Below, piece after piece: positions 1 through 5,184 of a DNA stretch of 5,186 bases. This DNA is from an uncultured Lacticaseibacillus sp. (GTDB lineage: Bacteria > Bacillota > Bacilli > Lactobacillales > Lactobacillaceae), in contig CAKQZO010000119.1 of the NCBI GenBank assembly GCA_934293835.1, forward strand, positions 1-5,186, written 5' to 3'. Every line of letters starts with the position of its first letter. Positions within the stretch are counted from its first letter, which is position 1. The position numbers and the translations under genes are program-made. The notes under the pieces were generated by a model. The model saw only the letters and a program-made list of their open reading frames with translations. It ran no database searches and was not told the DNA's origin.

Positions 1-508
1 GAGCCCATATGCGTATGCCACGATCGATGATTTGTTCGCGCGTGCCCAAGACCACGAGCCGTTTTTTGTGATTCTCGACAATCTCGAAGATCCGCACAAC
101 CTCGGCTCAATCTTGCGGACCGCAGACGCAATCGGGGTGGATGGCATCATTATCCCCAAGCACCGGGCGGTGGGGCTGACAAGCACCGTCGCGAAGGTAT
201 CGACCGGCGCGATCGAACATGTGCCGGTAGCGCGGGTCACCAATCTCGCCAACACCATCAAGCAACTTAAGGAGCGCAACGTCTGGGTCTTCGGCACGGC
301 CATGGACGGACAAGATTTCCGCCAGTGGGATGCCCACGGTGCGATTGCCTTGGTGATCGGTAATGAAGGCAAAGGCATCAGCCCAGGGATTGCGAAGCTA
401 ATGGATGCGACCGTGACGATTCCGATGGTCGGTCACGTCCAGAGCCTCAACGCCTCAGTCGCCGCTGGGATATTGATGTACCAAGCCTTCACCAGCCGAG
501 GCCGATAA
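1..508 (+). CDS. rlmB: 23S rRNA (guanosine-2'-O-)-methyltransferase RlmB, 3' part (5' end outside window)
   Basis: This is the C-terminal SPOUT (TrmH-type) catalytic domain of an enzyme that methylates the 2'-O of a guanosine in 23S rRNA, using S-adenosylmethionine. The frame is open from position 2 to the left edge (SPYAYATIDDLF precedes the first TTG at 32), so the gene is cut by the window; that TTG is not the real start. The N-terminal L30e-like substrate-binding domain of about 90 residues must lie outside. All three SPOUT motifs are visible: LDNLEDPHNLGSILRTADA (motif 1, with the catalytic-type N..R pair, about nt 74-130), VIGNEGKGIS (motif 2, about 353-382) and IPMVGHVQSLNASVAAGI (motif 3, about 419-472), which together build the trefoil knot and SAM pocket. 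The TAA stop (506-508) overlaps the next ATG by one base, indicating one operon with yacP. The order rlmB-yacP is standard in Firmicutes. The assignment rests on motifs; a TrmH paralogue is the only real alternative. Confidence 0.93.
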   Translation, partial: SPYAYATIDDLFARAQDHEPFFVILDNLEDPHNLGSILRTADAIGVDGIIIPKHRAVGLTSTVAKVSTGAIEHVPVARVTNLANTIKQLKERNVWVFGTAMDGQDFRQWDAHGAIALVIGNEGKGISPGIAKLMDATVTIPMVGHVQSLNASVAAGILMYQAFTSRGR

Positions 509-1038
509 TGAGACGGCACATTTTGATTGTGGACGCGTATAATGTCATCGGTAACTGGCCACAGCTGGCCAAGCTGAAGGCTGAAGACAAGCTCGATGCC
601 GCCCGCGATCTGTTATTGCAAGTGCTCGCCGAATACCGCGCGCATGAAAATGCCGAAATGATCGTGGTGTTTGATGCGATGTATGTGCCAGGCATCGGGC
701 AAAAATATGATCAGTGGGATATGCAGATCGTCTGGACTGATGAAGACCAAACAGCGGACTCATACATCGAAGCGCTCGCGGAACAAAATAACAGTCCACT
801 GGTGCAGCTGACCGTTGTGACCTCAGATCAAGCGGAGCAGTGGACCGTCTTTTCCCGCGGTGCGCTGAGAATCTCATCCCGCGATTTTCTAGGGTATGTC
901 CGGCGGTCACACCGTGAATTCACCCACTCTGCCGCGCCATTCATCACCCGCGAGAAGCGTCGCAACGTGCCTTGGCGCGCCGACCAAGCGGCAGAACTTG
1001 ACGCTCTGCGCCGCAAGCTCGAAGAAGGCGACGATTGA
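508..1038 (+). CDS. yacP: YacP/Rae1-type NYN-domain ribosome-associated endoribonuclease
   Basis: This is a 176-residue NYN (PIN-like) domain protein, close to the usual ~170 residues of YacP. In Bacillus subtilis the family member Rae1 is known to cleave mRNA at the ribosomal A site during translation; the same role here is inferred by homology. Expected acidic active-site positions are visible: D9 and N12 in IVDAYNVIG, D56 in VVFDA, D84 in TADSYIE and D107 in VVTSD. These are followed by the family-typical FSRGALRISSRDFL (115-128). The C-terminal ~35 residues are basic and then charged (REKRRNVPWRADQAAELDALRRKLEE), consistent with a short helical, possibly RNA- or ribosome-contacting tail. 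The start ATG at 508 overlaps the rlmB stop (TAATG). Only a weak GAGG (498-501) precedes it, so translation is probably coupled to rlmB. A strong hairpin follows the stop. Confidence 0.92.
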   Translation: MRRHILIVDAYNVIGNWPQLAKLKAEDKLDAARDLLLQVLAEYRAHENAEMIVVFDAMYVPGIGQKYDQWDMQIVWTDEDQTADSYIEALAEQNNSPLVQLTVVTSDQAEQWTVFSRGALRISSRDFLGYVRRSHREFTHSAAPFITREKRRNVPWRADQAAELDALRRKLEEGDD

Positions 1039-1050
1039 CCGGTAGTGACA

Positions 1051-1101
1051 AGCGCCTCACCTCACGATTCGTTTCTGGAATCGCGGGGTGAGGCGCTCTT
1101 T
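1051..1101 (+). terminator. Rho-independent terminator of the rlmB-yacP unit (weak U-tract)
   Basis: A long inverted repeat begins 12 bases after the yacP stop. Arm 1051-1070 pairs with arm 1078-1097 over 20 positions, with one A/C mismatch and one G-U wobble, around a 7-base loop GTTTCTG. The stem is G+C-rich at its base (AGCGCCTCACC). The downstream tract is only TCTTT (1097-1101), so termination may be incomplete. No T-run follows on the opposite strand, so it reads as plus-strand only. Confidence 0.75.
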
Positions 1102-1130
1102 GCGTGGCTTAATGAACAATGAATTTATCA

Positions 1131-1159
1131 TTGACAAATGTAAACGCTGAGGTTATTCT
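1131..1159 (+). promoter_or_regulatory. Sigma-A-type promoter of the copper operon
   Basis: A perfect -35 TTGACA (1131-1136) is followed after 17 bases by TATTCT (1154-1159), a 4 of 6 match to TATAAT. Transcription would begin near 1166. It is the only good promoter seen between yacP and copY, and both CopY-type operator boxes sit on or just downstream of it, as expected for a copper-derepressed promoter. Confidence 0.8.
1133..1142 (+). promoter_or_regulatory. CopY operator (cop box 1), overlapping the -35
   Basis: GACAAATGTA matches the CopY/TcrY cop-box consensus TACAnnTGTA at 7 of the 8 specified positions (G for the first T). It overlaps four bases of the -35 hexamer, so bound repressor would block RNA polymerase. 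The consensus is established for enterococcal, lactococcal and streptococcal CopY; binding here is inferred. Confidence 0.7.
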
Positions 1160-1163
1160 GTAC

Positions 1164-1176
1164 TTGTAAGTTACAA
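1164..1176. repeat. Short perfect inverted repeat TTGTAA-G-TTACAA in the copY leader
   Basis: Two 6-base arms (1164-1169 and 1171-1176) form a perfect inverted repeat around one G, at the predicted transcription start. It contains TGTA and TACA in the order opposite to a classical cop box (TGTA..TACA). It could be an extra or composite repressor half-site array. It is too short and A+T-rich to be a terminator. Confidence 0.5.
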
Positions 1177-1181
1177 ACGTA
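1172..1181 (+). promoter_or_regulatory. CopY operator (cop box 2), just downstream of the transcription start
   Basis: TACAAACGTA matches TACAnnTGTA at 7 of the 8 specified positions (C for the first T of TGTA). It lies 39 bases downstream of box 1, at about +6 to +15 relative to the predicted start. Two cop boxes bracketing a promoter is the known arrangement in Enterococcus hirae. It overlaps the 3' half of the perfect inverted repeat at 1164-1176, so the exact footprint could be shifted a few bases upstream. Confidence 0.6.
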
Positions 1182-1184
1182 GAT

Positions 1185-1191
1185 GAAAGGA
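1185..1191 (+). promoter_or_regulatory. Ribosome binding site that decides the copY start
   Basis: GAAAGGA lies 9 bases before ATG 1201 and contains the upstream in-frame ATG (1183) within its 5' border. This excludes 1183 as a well-supported start. Confidence 0.7.
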
Positions 1192-1200
1192 CGTGGGCCA

Positions 1201-1641
1201 ATGGCAGCAGTTGAGATGTCGCCGGCAGAATGGGAAGTGATGCGGGTCGTGTGGACGAAAGGCACGGCCGCAACCAACGAGATCGTCGCGGTGATGCAGC
1301 AAAAGCGCGACTGGGCGGAGTCGACCATCAAGACTTTGTTGCGACGGCTGGTTGGCAAGCAGGCACTTGCCACCAACAAGGTGGGCCGACAATTCGTTTA
1401 CCAGCCGCTGATCTCGGAGCAAGTGGCGATGACGCAAACGGCAGATGAGCTGTTCGATCATCTCTGTGAGATGAAGCAAGGCACTGTTTTACTCGGGTTG
1501 TTGCAGCGGACGATATTGAGTCAAGGCGATATCCAGGCGATGCAACAACTGTTGGCTACCAAGGCCGAAACGGCACCTGCCCAGGTGGCCTGCAATTGCC
1601 TGGCGGACCAATGTACCTGCGATAAGGAGGAAGTAAAATGA
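1201..1641 (+). CDS. copY: CopY/TcrY-family copper-responsive transcriptional repressor
   Basis: This is a 146-residue winged-helix repressor of the BlaI/MecI/CopY family, the usual length for CopY. The N-terminal domain has the family pattern MSPAEWEVMRVVWTKG (6-21) and a recognition-helix region around WAESTIKTLLRRLV (38-51), with the wing near ATNKVGRQFVYQPL. The C-terminus carries an intact metal hook CNCLADQCTC (C131, C133, C138, C140: CxCx4CxC). In known CopY proteins this hook holds Zn(II) when the protein is on DNA, and Cu(I) displaces the zinc to release it. I place the start at ATG 1201. GAAAGGA (1185-1191) lies 9 bases before it, whereas the in-frame ATG at 1183 has no ribosome binding site and would begin inside the operator region. 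The stop overlaps the next gene (ATGA), so the repressor is co-transcribed with its targets and autoregulated. Confidence is high. Confidence 0.95.
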   Translation: MAAVEMSPAEWEVMRVVWTKGTAATNEIVAVMQQKRDWAESTIKTLLRRLVGKQALATNKVGRQFVYQPLISEQVAMTQTADELFDHLCEMKQGTVLLGLLQRTILSQGDIQAMQQLLATKAETAPAQVACNCLADQCTCDKEEVK

Positions 1642-2009
1642 GTCAACTCATTGTAACGATTGTCGGCGTAGCGTTGATCGGCTTCATCGGCTGGTGGTTT
1701 TTCGGCAAGCACGCCGTTGCCACTGAGGAAGCGCAGGTGAAGAACCAGCAACAAAGTGTCGACGTGCTTGTCAAAGGTGGCTATTCGCCGGAGCGTGTCG
1801 TGTTGAAACAAGGGGTTCCAGCCGTGTTGAATTTCACACGTGAGGATCCGTCCAGCTGTTTGGACCGCGTCGTTTTTCCAGACTTTGGGATCAACCAGGC
1901 CTTACCGAAAGGCGAGACGCAACGCATCACCATCGACACCAGCAAGCCGGGTGAATATACTTGGGCTTGCGGGATGGATATGTTTCACGGTCAGTTAGTC
2001 ATTGAATAA
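1638..2009 (+). CDS. cupA: CupA-type membrane-anchored cupredoxin Cu(I) chaperone
   Basis: This 123-residue protein has one N-terminal transmembrane helix (about residues 4-22), a short polar linker, and a cupredoxin-fold domain (about 41-123). It has no signal-peptidase or lipobox motif. Positive charges follow the helix (K24, K35), which favours a cytoplasmic C-terminal domain. Candidate Cu(I) ligands are C74 (SSCLD), D82 (FPDFG), and C111, M113 and M115 in CGMDMFHG. Streptococcus pneumoniae CupA, also 123 residues as I recall it, uses C74/C111 for a high-affinity site and M113/M115 for a second site. The numbering here coincides, so the family call is strong. The role is to hold Cu(I) at the membrane and hand it to CopA. 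The start overlaps the copY stop (ATGA) and has a strong AAGGAGG (1624-1630) 7 bases upstream. It lacks the canonical His-Cys-His-Met type-1 copper set, so a blue copper electron carrier is unlikely. Confidence 0.9.
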   Translation: MSQLIVTIVGVALIGFIGWWFFGKHAVATEEAQVKNQQQSVDVLVKGGYSPERVVLKQGVPAVLNFTREDPSSCLDRVVFPDFGINQALPKGETQRITIDTSKPGEYTWACGMDMFHGQLVIE

Positions 2010-2030
2010 TCACTCAGGAGGAAAAGACTC

Positions 2031-2303
2031 ATGTCAGAAAACACACAAAACATCAATATCACGGTTGCCGGCGGCTATGATCCCGAAGTTGTGACCTTAA
2101 AGCAAGGGGTTCCCGCAACCCTAACGTTCACACGCACCAACGCCCAAGGCTGTTTGGACGTGGTGCATTCTAAGGACTTTGATTTTGAAACCGAGCTCCC
2201 GTTGAATCAGCCCCAGACAGTGACCGTTGATACCAGTAAAGCTGGCGAGTTTGGCTATAGTTGTGGCATGGACATGTTCTTCGGTAAGGTGGTGATCGAA
2301 TAA
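2031..2303 (+). CDS. Small soluble cupredoxin-domain Cu(I)-binding protein (free-standing equivalent of the CopA N-terminal domain)
   Basis: This 90-residue protein is a single cupredoxin-like domain with no membrane helix or signal peptide, so probably cytoplasmic. It aligns without gaps to CupA residues 41-123 (its residues 8-90), with 44 of 83 positions identical by hand count. The Cu(I) ligand positions are kept: C41, D49, C78, M80 and M82 (in SCGMDMFFG). H117 of CupA is replaced by F84. In S. pneumoniae the CopA ATPase carries an N-terminal domain of this fold; here it is a separate gene whose TAA stop overlaps the ATPase ATG (TAATG, 2301-2305). AGGAGG (2016-2021), 9 bases before the ATG, gives a strong start, and 21 bases separate it from cupA. 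I infer that it binds Cu(I) and docks on CopA in trans, perhaps replacing a CopZ chaperone. The alternative is a cytosolic copper buffer. The fold and metal binding are more certain than the docking role. Confidence 0.85.
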   Translation: MSENTQNINITVAGGYDPEVVTLKQGVPATLTFTRTNAQGCLDVVHSKDFDFETELPLNQPQTVTVDTSKAGEFGYSCGMDMFFGKVVIE

Positions 2304-4225
2304 TGTCAATCGCTGCACGCTTTTGGGTGTCGCTGGTCTTGAGCCTGCCGATGCTTGCTGAGATGGTGATGAAGCCGCTGTTTGGCATTATGTTGCCCGG
2401 TGGCGAATGGACGATGCTGGTGTTGACCACGATCATTATGGCGGTGTCTGCTGTACCGTTTTGGCAAAGTGCCTGGGCAAGTTTCACCAAGCACCATGCC
2501 AACATGGATACGCTGGTGGCGATTGGAACGGCGACCGCGTATTTTTACAGCATCTACGCGATGATCATGCATCAGGCGGTGTTCTTTGAAAGTGCTGCGG
2601 TGGTTACGGCTTTCGTCCTTTTGGGGCAGGTGTTTGAAGAGCGGATGCGTAACAACGCTTCGGATGCCGTGTCCAAGCTGGTCGATTTGCAGGCCAAAGA
2701 TGCTGAGGTCCAACGCGACGGTGTTTGGCAACGGCTCGCGCTGAGTGAGATTGTTGTCGGCGATAAGGTGCGCGTACGCCCGGGTGAGAAGATTGCCGTA
2801 GATGGGATGATCACAGACGGACAGTCGACGATCGATGAGTCGATGGTGACTGGGGAGAGTATGCCAGTTACCAAAAAGATCGGTGATCGCGTGATCGGGG
2901 CGACTCTCAACAACCATGGTACGCTGACCTACACCGCTGAAAAGGTCGGTGATGACACGATGCTGGCGCAGATCGTGACAATGGTGAAACAGGCTCAAAA
3001 TTCACACGCACCGATCCAGAAGCTCACCGATAAGGTCTCCGATATTTTCGTGCCGGTGGTGTTGATTGTTGCAATCCTGACGTTTTTGATCTGGTATGTC
3101 GTGATCGGCGCTAGTGTCGCTAACGCCTTGATCTTTGCGGTATCGGTCGTGGTCATCGCCTGCCCGTGTGCGCTGGGACTGGCGACACCGACTGCGTTGA
3201 TGGTCGGGACTGGCCGTTCCGCCAAGATGGGGATTCTGATCAAGAACGGCGAGGTGCTTGAAGCGGTTAACGAAGTGACCACGGTCGTTTTCGATAAGAC
3301 CGGAACGATCACCAACGGGAAGCCGCAAGTCACCGATATCGTCGGCGACCAGAAGCGGGTGCTGACCGTAGCTGCGGCCTTAGAATCCGCCTCTGAACAT
3401 CCACTTGCCAGCGCTGTGATGGCCGCCGCCGGTGAGCTGAGCGTGCCGTCAATAACGGCGTTCACCGCCCTAGAAGGGCGCGGAGTCGCGGCTAAGGTTG
3501 CTGGCGAAGACGCCTTCGTGGGCAATGACAAACTGGTTGCCGATCATCGCTTGGCACCGCAGATGCAGGCCCAAGCTGAGGCGCTGCAGAAGCAGGCCAA
3601 GACGGTGGTTTATGTCGGCGTGGGCGATGAGGTGATCGGGCTCATTGCGATTCAAGATGCGCCGAAGCCGACTTCTAAGGCCGCCATTGCCGCGTTGAAG
3701 GCGCGGGGCCTGAAGACGGTGATGCTGACCGGTGACAATGCGCGTGTGGCTCGGGCTATCGCCGATGAAGTTGGAATCGAATTGGTGATCGCCGATGTGT
3801 TGCCGGCGGATAAAGCCGCCCGCGTTCAGGACTTACAACAGTCAGGAAAGGTCGCGTTCGTCGGCGATGGCATCAACGATGCCCCGGCGTTGACGGTCGC
3901 CGATGTCGGAATCGCGATGGGTTCTGGGACCGATATCGCGATCGAGTCTGGTGGAATCGTGTTGGTCAAGAATGACCTCCGCGATGTTGATCGGGCGTTG
4001 GCATTGAGTAAGAAGACGTTCAATCGCATCAAGTTAAATCTATTTTGGGCGTTCATTTATAATGTGCTCGGCATTCCAGTCGCCGCAGGGGTGTTTTACG
4101 CGATTGGCTTGACGTTGAGTCCCGAACTGGCTGGCTTGGCGATGGCCTTCTCCTCACTGTCTGTTGTGACGAGTTCGGTTTTATTGAATCGCACTAAGAT
4201 TGCGCCCAAGGTTGAAGTGGCGTAA
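2303..4225 (+). CDS. copA: Cu(I)-exporting P1B-1-type ATPase without N-terminal metal-binding domain
   Basis: This 640-residue heavy-metal P-type ATPase pumps Cu(I) out of the cytoplasm. Eight membrane helices are predicted: about 5-25, 37-55, 70-88, 92-112, 250-268, 272-296, 580-602 and 608-628. Visible motifs are the actuator TGES (183-186), the transport CPC in helix 6 (C287-P-C289), phosphorylation DKTGT (D331), the nucleotide-binding HP (H366-P367, in SEHPLAS), TGDN (476-479) and hinge GDGINDAP (521-528). CPC with YN (586-587) in helix 7 and MxxSS (M614, S617, S618) in helix 8 is the Cu(I) signature. CPH would point to CopB, so I use copA, although lactobacillal annotations sometimes call this gene copB. 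There is no N-terminal GMTCxxC domain: helix A begins within ten residues of the start. ATG 2303 overlaps the previous stop. AAGGTGG (2286-2292), inside the upstream gene, is a modest ribosome binding site, so translation is probably coupled. An in-frame stop at 2285-2287 rules out a longer start. Confidence 0.95.
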   Translation: MSIAARFWVSLVLSLPMLAEMVMKPLFGIMLPGGEWTMLVLTTIIMAVSAVPFWQSAWASFTKHHANMDTLVAIGTATAYFYSIYAMIMHQAVFFESAAVVTAFVLLGQVFEERMRNNASDAVSKLVDLQAKDAEVQRDGVWQRLALSEIVVGDKVRVRPGEKIAVDGMITDGQSTIDESMVTGESMPVTKKIGDRVIGATLNNHGTLTYTAEKVGDDTMLAQIVTMVKQAQNSHAPIQKLTDKVSDIFVPVVLIVAILTFLIWYVVIGASVANALIFAVSVVVIACPCALGLATPTALMVGTGRSAKMGILIKNGEVLEAVNEVTTVVFDKTGTITNGKPQVTDIVGDQKRVLTVAAALESASEHPLASAVMAAAGELSVPSITAFTALEGRGVAAKVAGEDAFVGNDKLVADHRLAPQMQAQAEALQKQAKTVVYVGVGDEVIGLIAIQDAPKPTSKAAIAALKARGLKTVMLTGDNARVARAIADEVGIELVIADVLPADKAARVQDLQQSGKVAFVGDGINDAPALTVADVGIAMGSGTDIAIESGGIVLVKNDLRDVDRALALSKKTFNRIKLNLFWAFIYNVLGIPVAAGVFYAIGLTLSPELAGLAMAFSSLSVVTSSVLLNRTKIAPKVEVA

Positions 4226-4248
4226 TCCGATCTTATAGGACCACGTGG

Positions 4249-4302
4249 AAGCCCTCTGCTAAGCAACCTCATACGAACTGAGGCCCTTAGCAAGGGGCTT
4301 TT
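4249..4302 (+). terminator. Intrinsic terminator of the copper operon
   Basis: Starting 23 bases after the copA stop, AAGCCC (4249-4254) pairs with GGGCTT (4295-4300), TGCTAAG (4257-4263) with CTTAGCA (4286-4292), and CCTCA (4267-4271) with TGAGG (4279-4283). The loop is TACGAAC, with small internal loops between the segments. TTTT (4299-4302) follows. It lies between convergent genes. On the minus strand the stem is followed only by CTTCC, so termination of the dehydrogenase transcript there would be weaker. Confidence 0.8.
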
Positions 4303-4315
4303 GGCGTTGCCTGGA

Positions 4316-5011
4316 TCACAGGTCAACCCCACCGTCGATGCGTAACACCTGCCCAGTAATGAATTGATTCTGCATGAGATACAGATAGCCAGAAGCTACC
4401 TCATCAACTCGGGCAACGCGCTTGAGCGGGACAGCTTGCGAGAAAGCCTTGGCTTGATCGTCACGGGCACTTGACGAAAGCCCACGCCACAAACCGGTTG
4501 GGGTCCATGTGGGAGAGACCGCGTTAACGCGTTTAGCCGGTGCGAGTTCGACGGCCAGACCTTGCACCATTGTGTTGATCGCCTGGTTGCCAATGATGGC
4601 GCCGCTGGCGTCATGAGGATGACCGCCTGAGCCTGAGGTGAACGTGAGGGTGGAGGTGATATGGCTGGCCGCGATTTGTGCGAGCTGGAGATTGACGAAA
4701 AATTTCTGTTCGATGGCTTCACGAATCGTCGCAAGGCTACTATCGAGGAACCCACCGGCCATTGCGCCGCCGAGCATCGAAACGAGATGGGTGTAATCGG
4801 CGTGACGAGCAAAATAGGCTTGCAAAGCGCTGGTATTATTGGCATCTAATGTTGAACCGGCGATACCGGGATGTGTTTCTAAAAATTCGTGTAGGCGCAC
4901 CGGGTCACGGCCAATCACGTGCACATGCCAGCCTTTTGCGGCGGCTTTAGTCGCGACTGCGGCGCCGAAACCGGAGGTGCCACCGATAATGAGAATTCGA
5001 ACTGGTTGCAT
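4316..5011 (-). CDS. Atypical short-chain dehydrogenase/reductase (SDR) family protein lacking YxxxK
   Basis: This 231-residue Rossmann-fold protein has SDR length and layout. The nucleotide-binding loop is GGTSGFG (10-16), a variant of TGxxxGxG. R35 after the second strand (HVIGRD) suggests NADP(H). The C-terminal part is typical of SDRs: LAVELAPAKRVNAVSPTWTPTG (152-173), the P-hydrophobic-x-R segment PLKRVARVDEVASGYLYLM, and the final ITGQVLRIDGG. The catalytic Ser may be S126 or S128. The YxxxK pair, however, aligns with A138 and N142 (DASGAIIGNQAI), and NNAG is replaced by LGGA (80-83). This resembles the SDR subgroup recalled as PRK07041-like, which also lacks the Tyr/Lys pair. Substrate unknown; it may be a non-classical reductase or a binding protein. 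ATG 5011 is preceded by a purine-rich AAAAGGGGGAA about 9 bases upstream. It is convergent to the copper operon, so not part of it. Confidence 0.85.
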   Translation of the reverse strand: MQPVRILIIGGTSGFGAAVATKAAAKGWHVHVIGRDPVRLHEFLETHPGIAGSTLDANNTSALQAYFARHADYTHLVSMLGGAMAGGFLDSSLATIREAIEQKFFVNLQLAQIAASHITSTLTFTSGSGGHPHDASGAIIGNQAINTMVQGLAVELAPAKRVNAVSPTWTPTGLWRGLSSSARDDQAKAFSQAVPLKRVARVDEVASGYLYLMQNQFITGQVLRIDGGVDL

Positions 5012-5019
5012 GCTGAACT

Positions 5020-5029
5020 TCCCCCTTTT
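5020..5029 (-). promoter_or_regulatory. Ribosome binding site of the SDR gene
   Basis: On the minus strand AAAAGGGGGA lies 8 bases before ATG 5011. It departs from AGGAGG (a G where A is expected) and is one of two GGGGG runs (5021-5025 and 5030-5034). It is sufficient to support the start, which also begins directly at the first Rossmann strand. Confidence 0.55.
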
Positions 5030-5037
5030 CCCCCAAC

Positions 5038-5067
5038 ATTATGCGCACTGAAACCCACATAAAGCAA
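5038..5067 (-). promoter_or_regulatory. Possible promoter of the SDR gene
   Basis: Read on the minus strand, CATAAT (5043-5038) is a 5 of 6 match to the -10 hexamer. TTGCTT (5067-5062), 18 bases upstream, is a 3 of 6 match to the -35. Transcription would begin near 5031, leaving a leader of about 20 bases that holds the GGGGG ribosome binding site. The -35 is weak, so this is tentative. Confidence 0.4.
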
Positions 5068-5121
5068 AGCAATTTAGGCGCTGGACACAAAAAAAGGAGC
5101 TGTGACGTTGTGCACTAGGCC

Positions 5122-5136
5122 CTGTCAAGTTGACAG
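5122..5136. repeat. Perfect 15-base palindrome CTGTCAA-G-TTGACAG
   Basis: Two 7-base arms (5122-5128 and 5130-5136) are exact reverse complements around a single G. Each strand contains TTGACA, but no -10 hexamer is found at a suitable distance on either strand. It fits best as part of the insertion-sequence end; an operator for an unknown regulator is possible. Confidence 0.6.
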
Positions 5137-5184
5137 ATGAAATAATATAAAGTTTTGTCTGTTTCTAAACGGCTTCACTCCAGT
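5125..5184 (-). CDS. Possible last codons of an IS3-type transposase (partial, from window edge)
   Basis: On the minus strand a frame is open from the window edge to a TGA at 5127-5125, giving the 19 residues TGVKPFRNRQNFILFHLST. The G-x-x-P-x-x-(F/Y)-R-x-x pattern loosely recalls the C-terminus of IS3-family transposases (G-(L/M)-(S/T)-P-V-x-(F/Y)-R), and in that family the stop codon commonly lies within or near the terminal repeat. The stretch is far too short for a firm call; chance is a real alternative. Confidence 0.22.
   Translation of the reverse strand, partial: TGVKPFRNRQNFILFHLST

Noticed and set aside
1183..1200. Upstream in-frame ATG giving copY six extra residues (MKGRGP)
   Set aside because: No ribosome binding site precedes it and it lies within the leader next to cop box 2. 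ATG 1201 has GAAAGGA at 9 bases and gives the usual CopY N-terminus.
2285..2310. A frameshift (sequencing error or programmed) breaking one fused cupredoxin-ATPase gene
   Set aside because: The small protein ends at VVIE exactly where CupA ends (LVIE). The junction is a clean TAATG coupling with an upstream AAGGTGG, there is no slippery heptamer, and the ATPase starts with a proper ATG at its first helix. A two-gene arrangement explains it better.
2306..2998. Long open frame of 230 codons on the minus strand inside copA
   Set aside because: It lies fully antisense to a well-conserved ATPase, and its translation is low-complexity in His/Arg/Gln with no recognisable domain. It is a shadow of the coding strand.
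2995..3531. Open frame of 178 codons on the minus strand inside copA
   Set aside because: Antisense to the CPC, DKTGT and HP region of the ATPase. Its Ser/Thr/Ala-rich translation is typical of a shadow frame.
4396..4845. Open frame of 149 codons on the minus strand within the SDR gene
   Set aside because: It overlaps the SDR in another frame, while the SDR frame shows a full Rossmann fold pattern.
5093..5140. Ten-codon plus-strand frame from TTG 5108 after an AAAGGAG (leader peptide candidate)
   Set aside because: It has a good ribosome binding site by chance in an A-rich run but no promoter, and the frame runs through the palindrome and probable insertion-sequence end. There is no gene in the window downstream of it to regulate.
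5130..5158. TTGACA at 5130-5135 as a plus-strand promoter with TATAAA
   Set aside because: The only TATAAA (5146-5151) is 10 bases away, too close. At 17 bases the sequence is TTTTGT, so no usable -10 exists.
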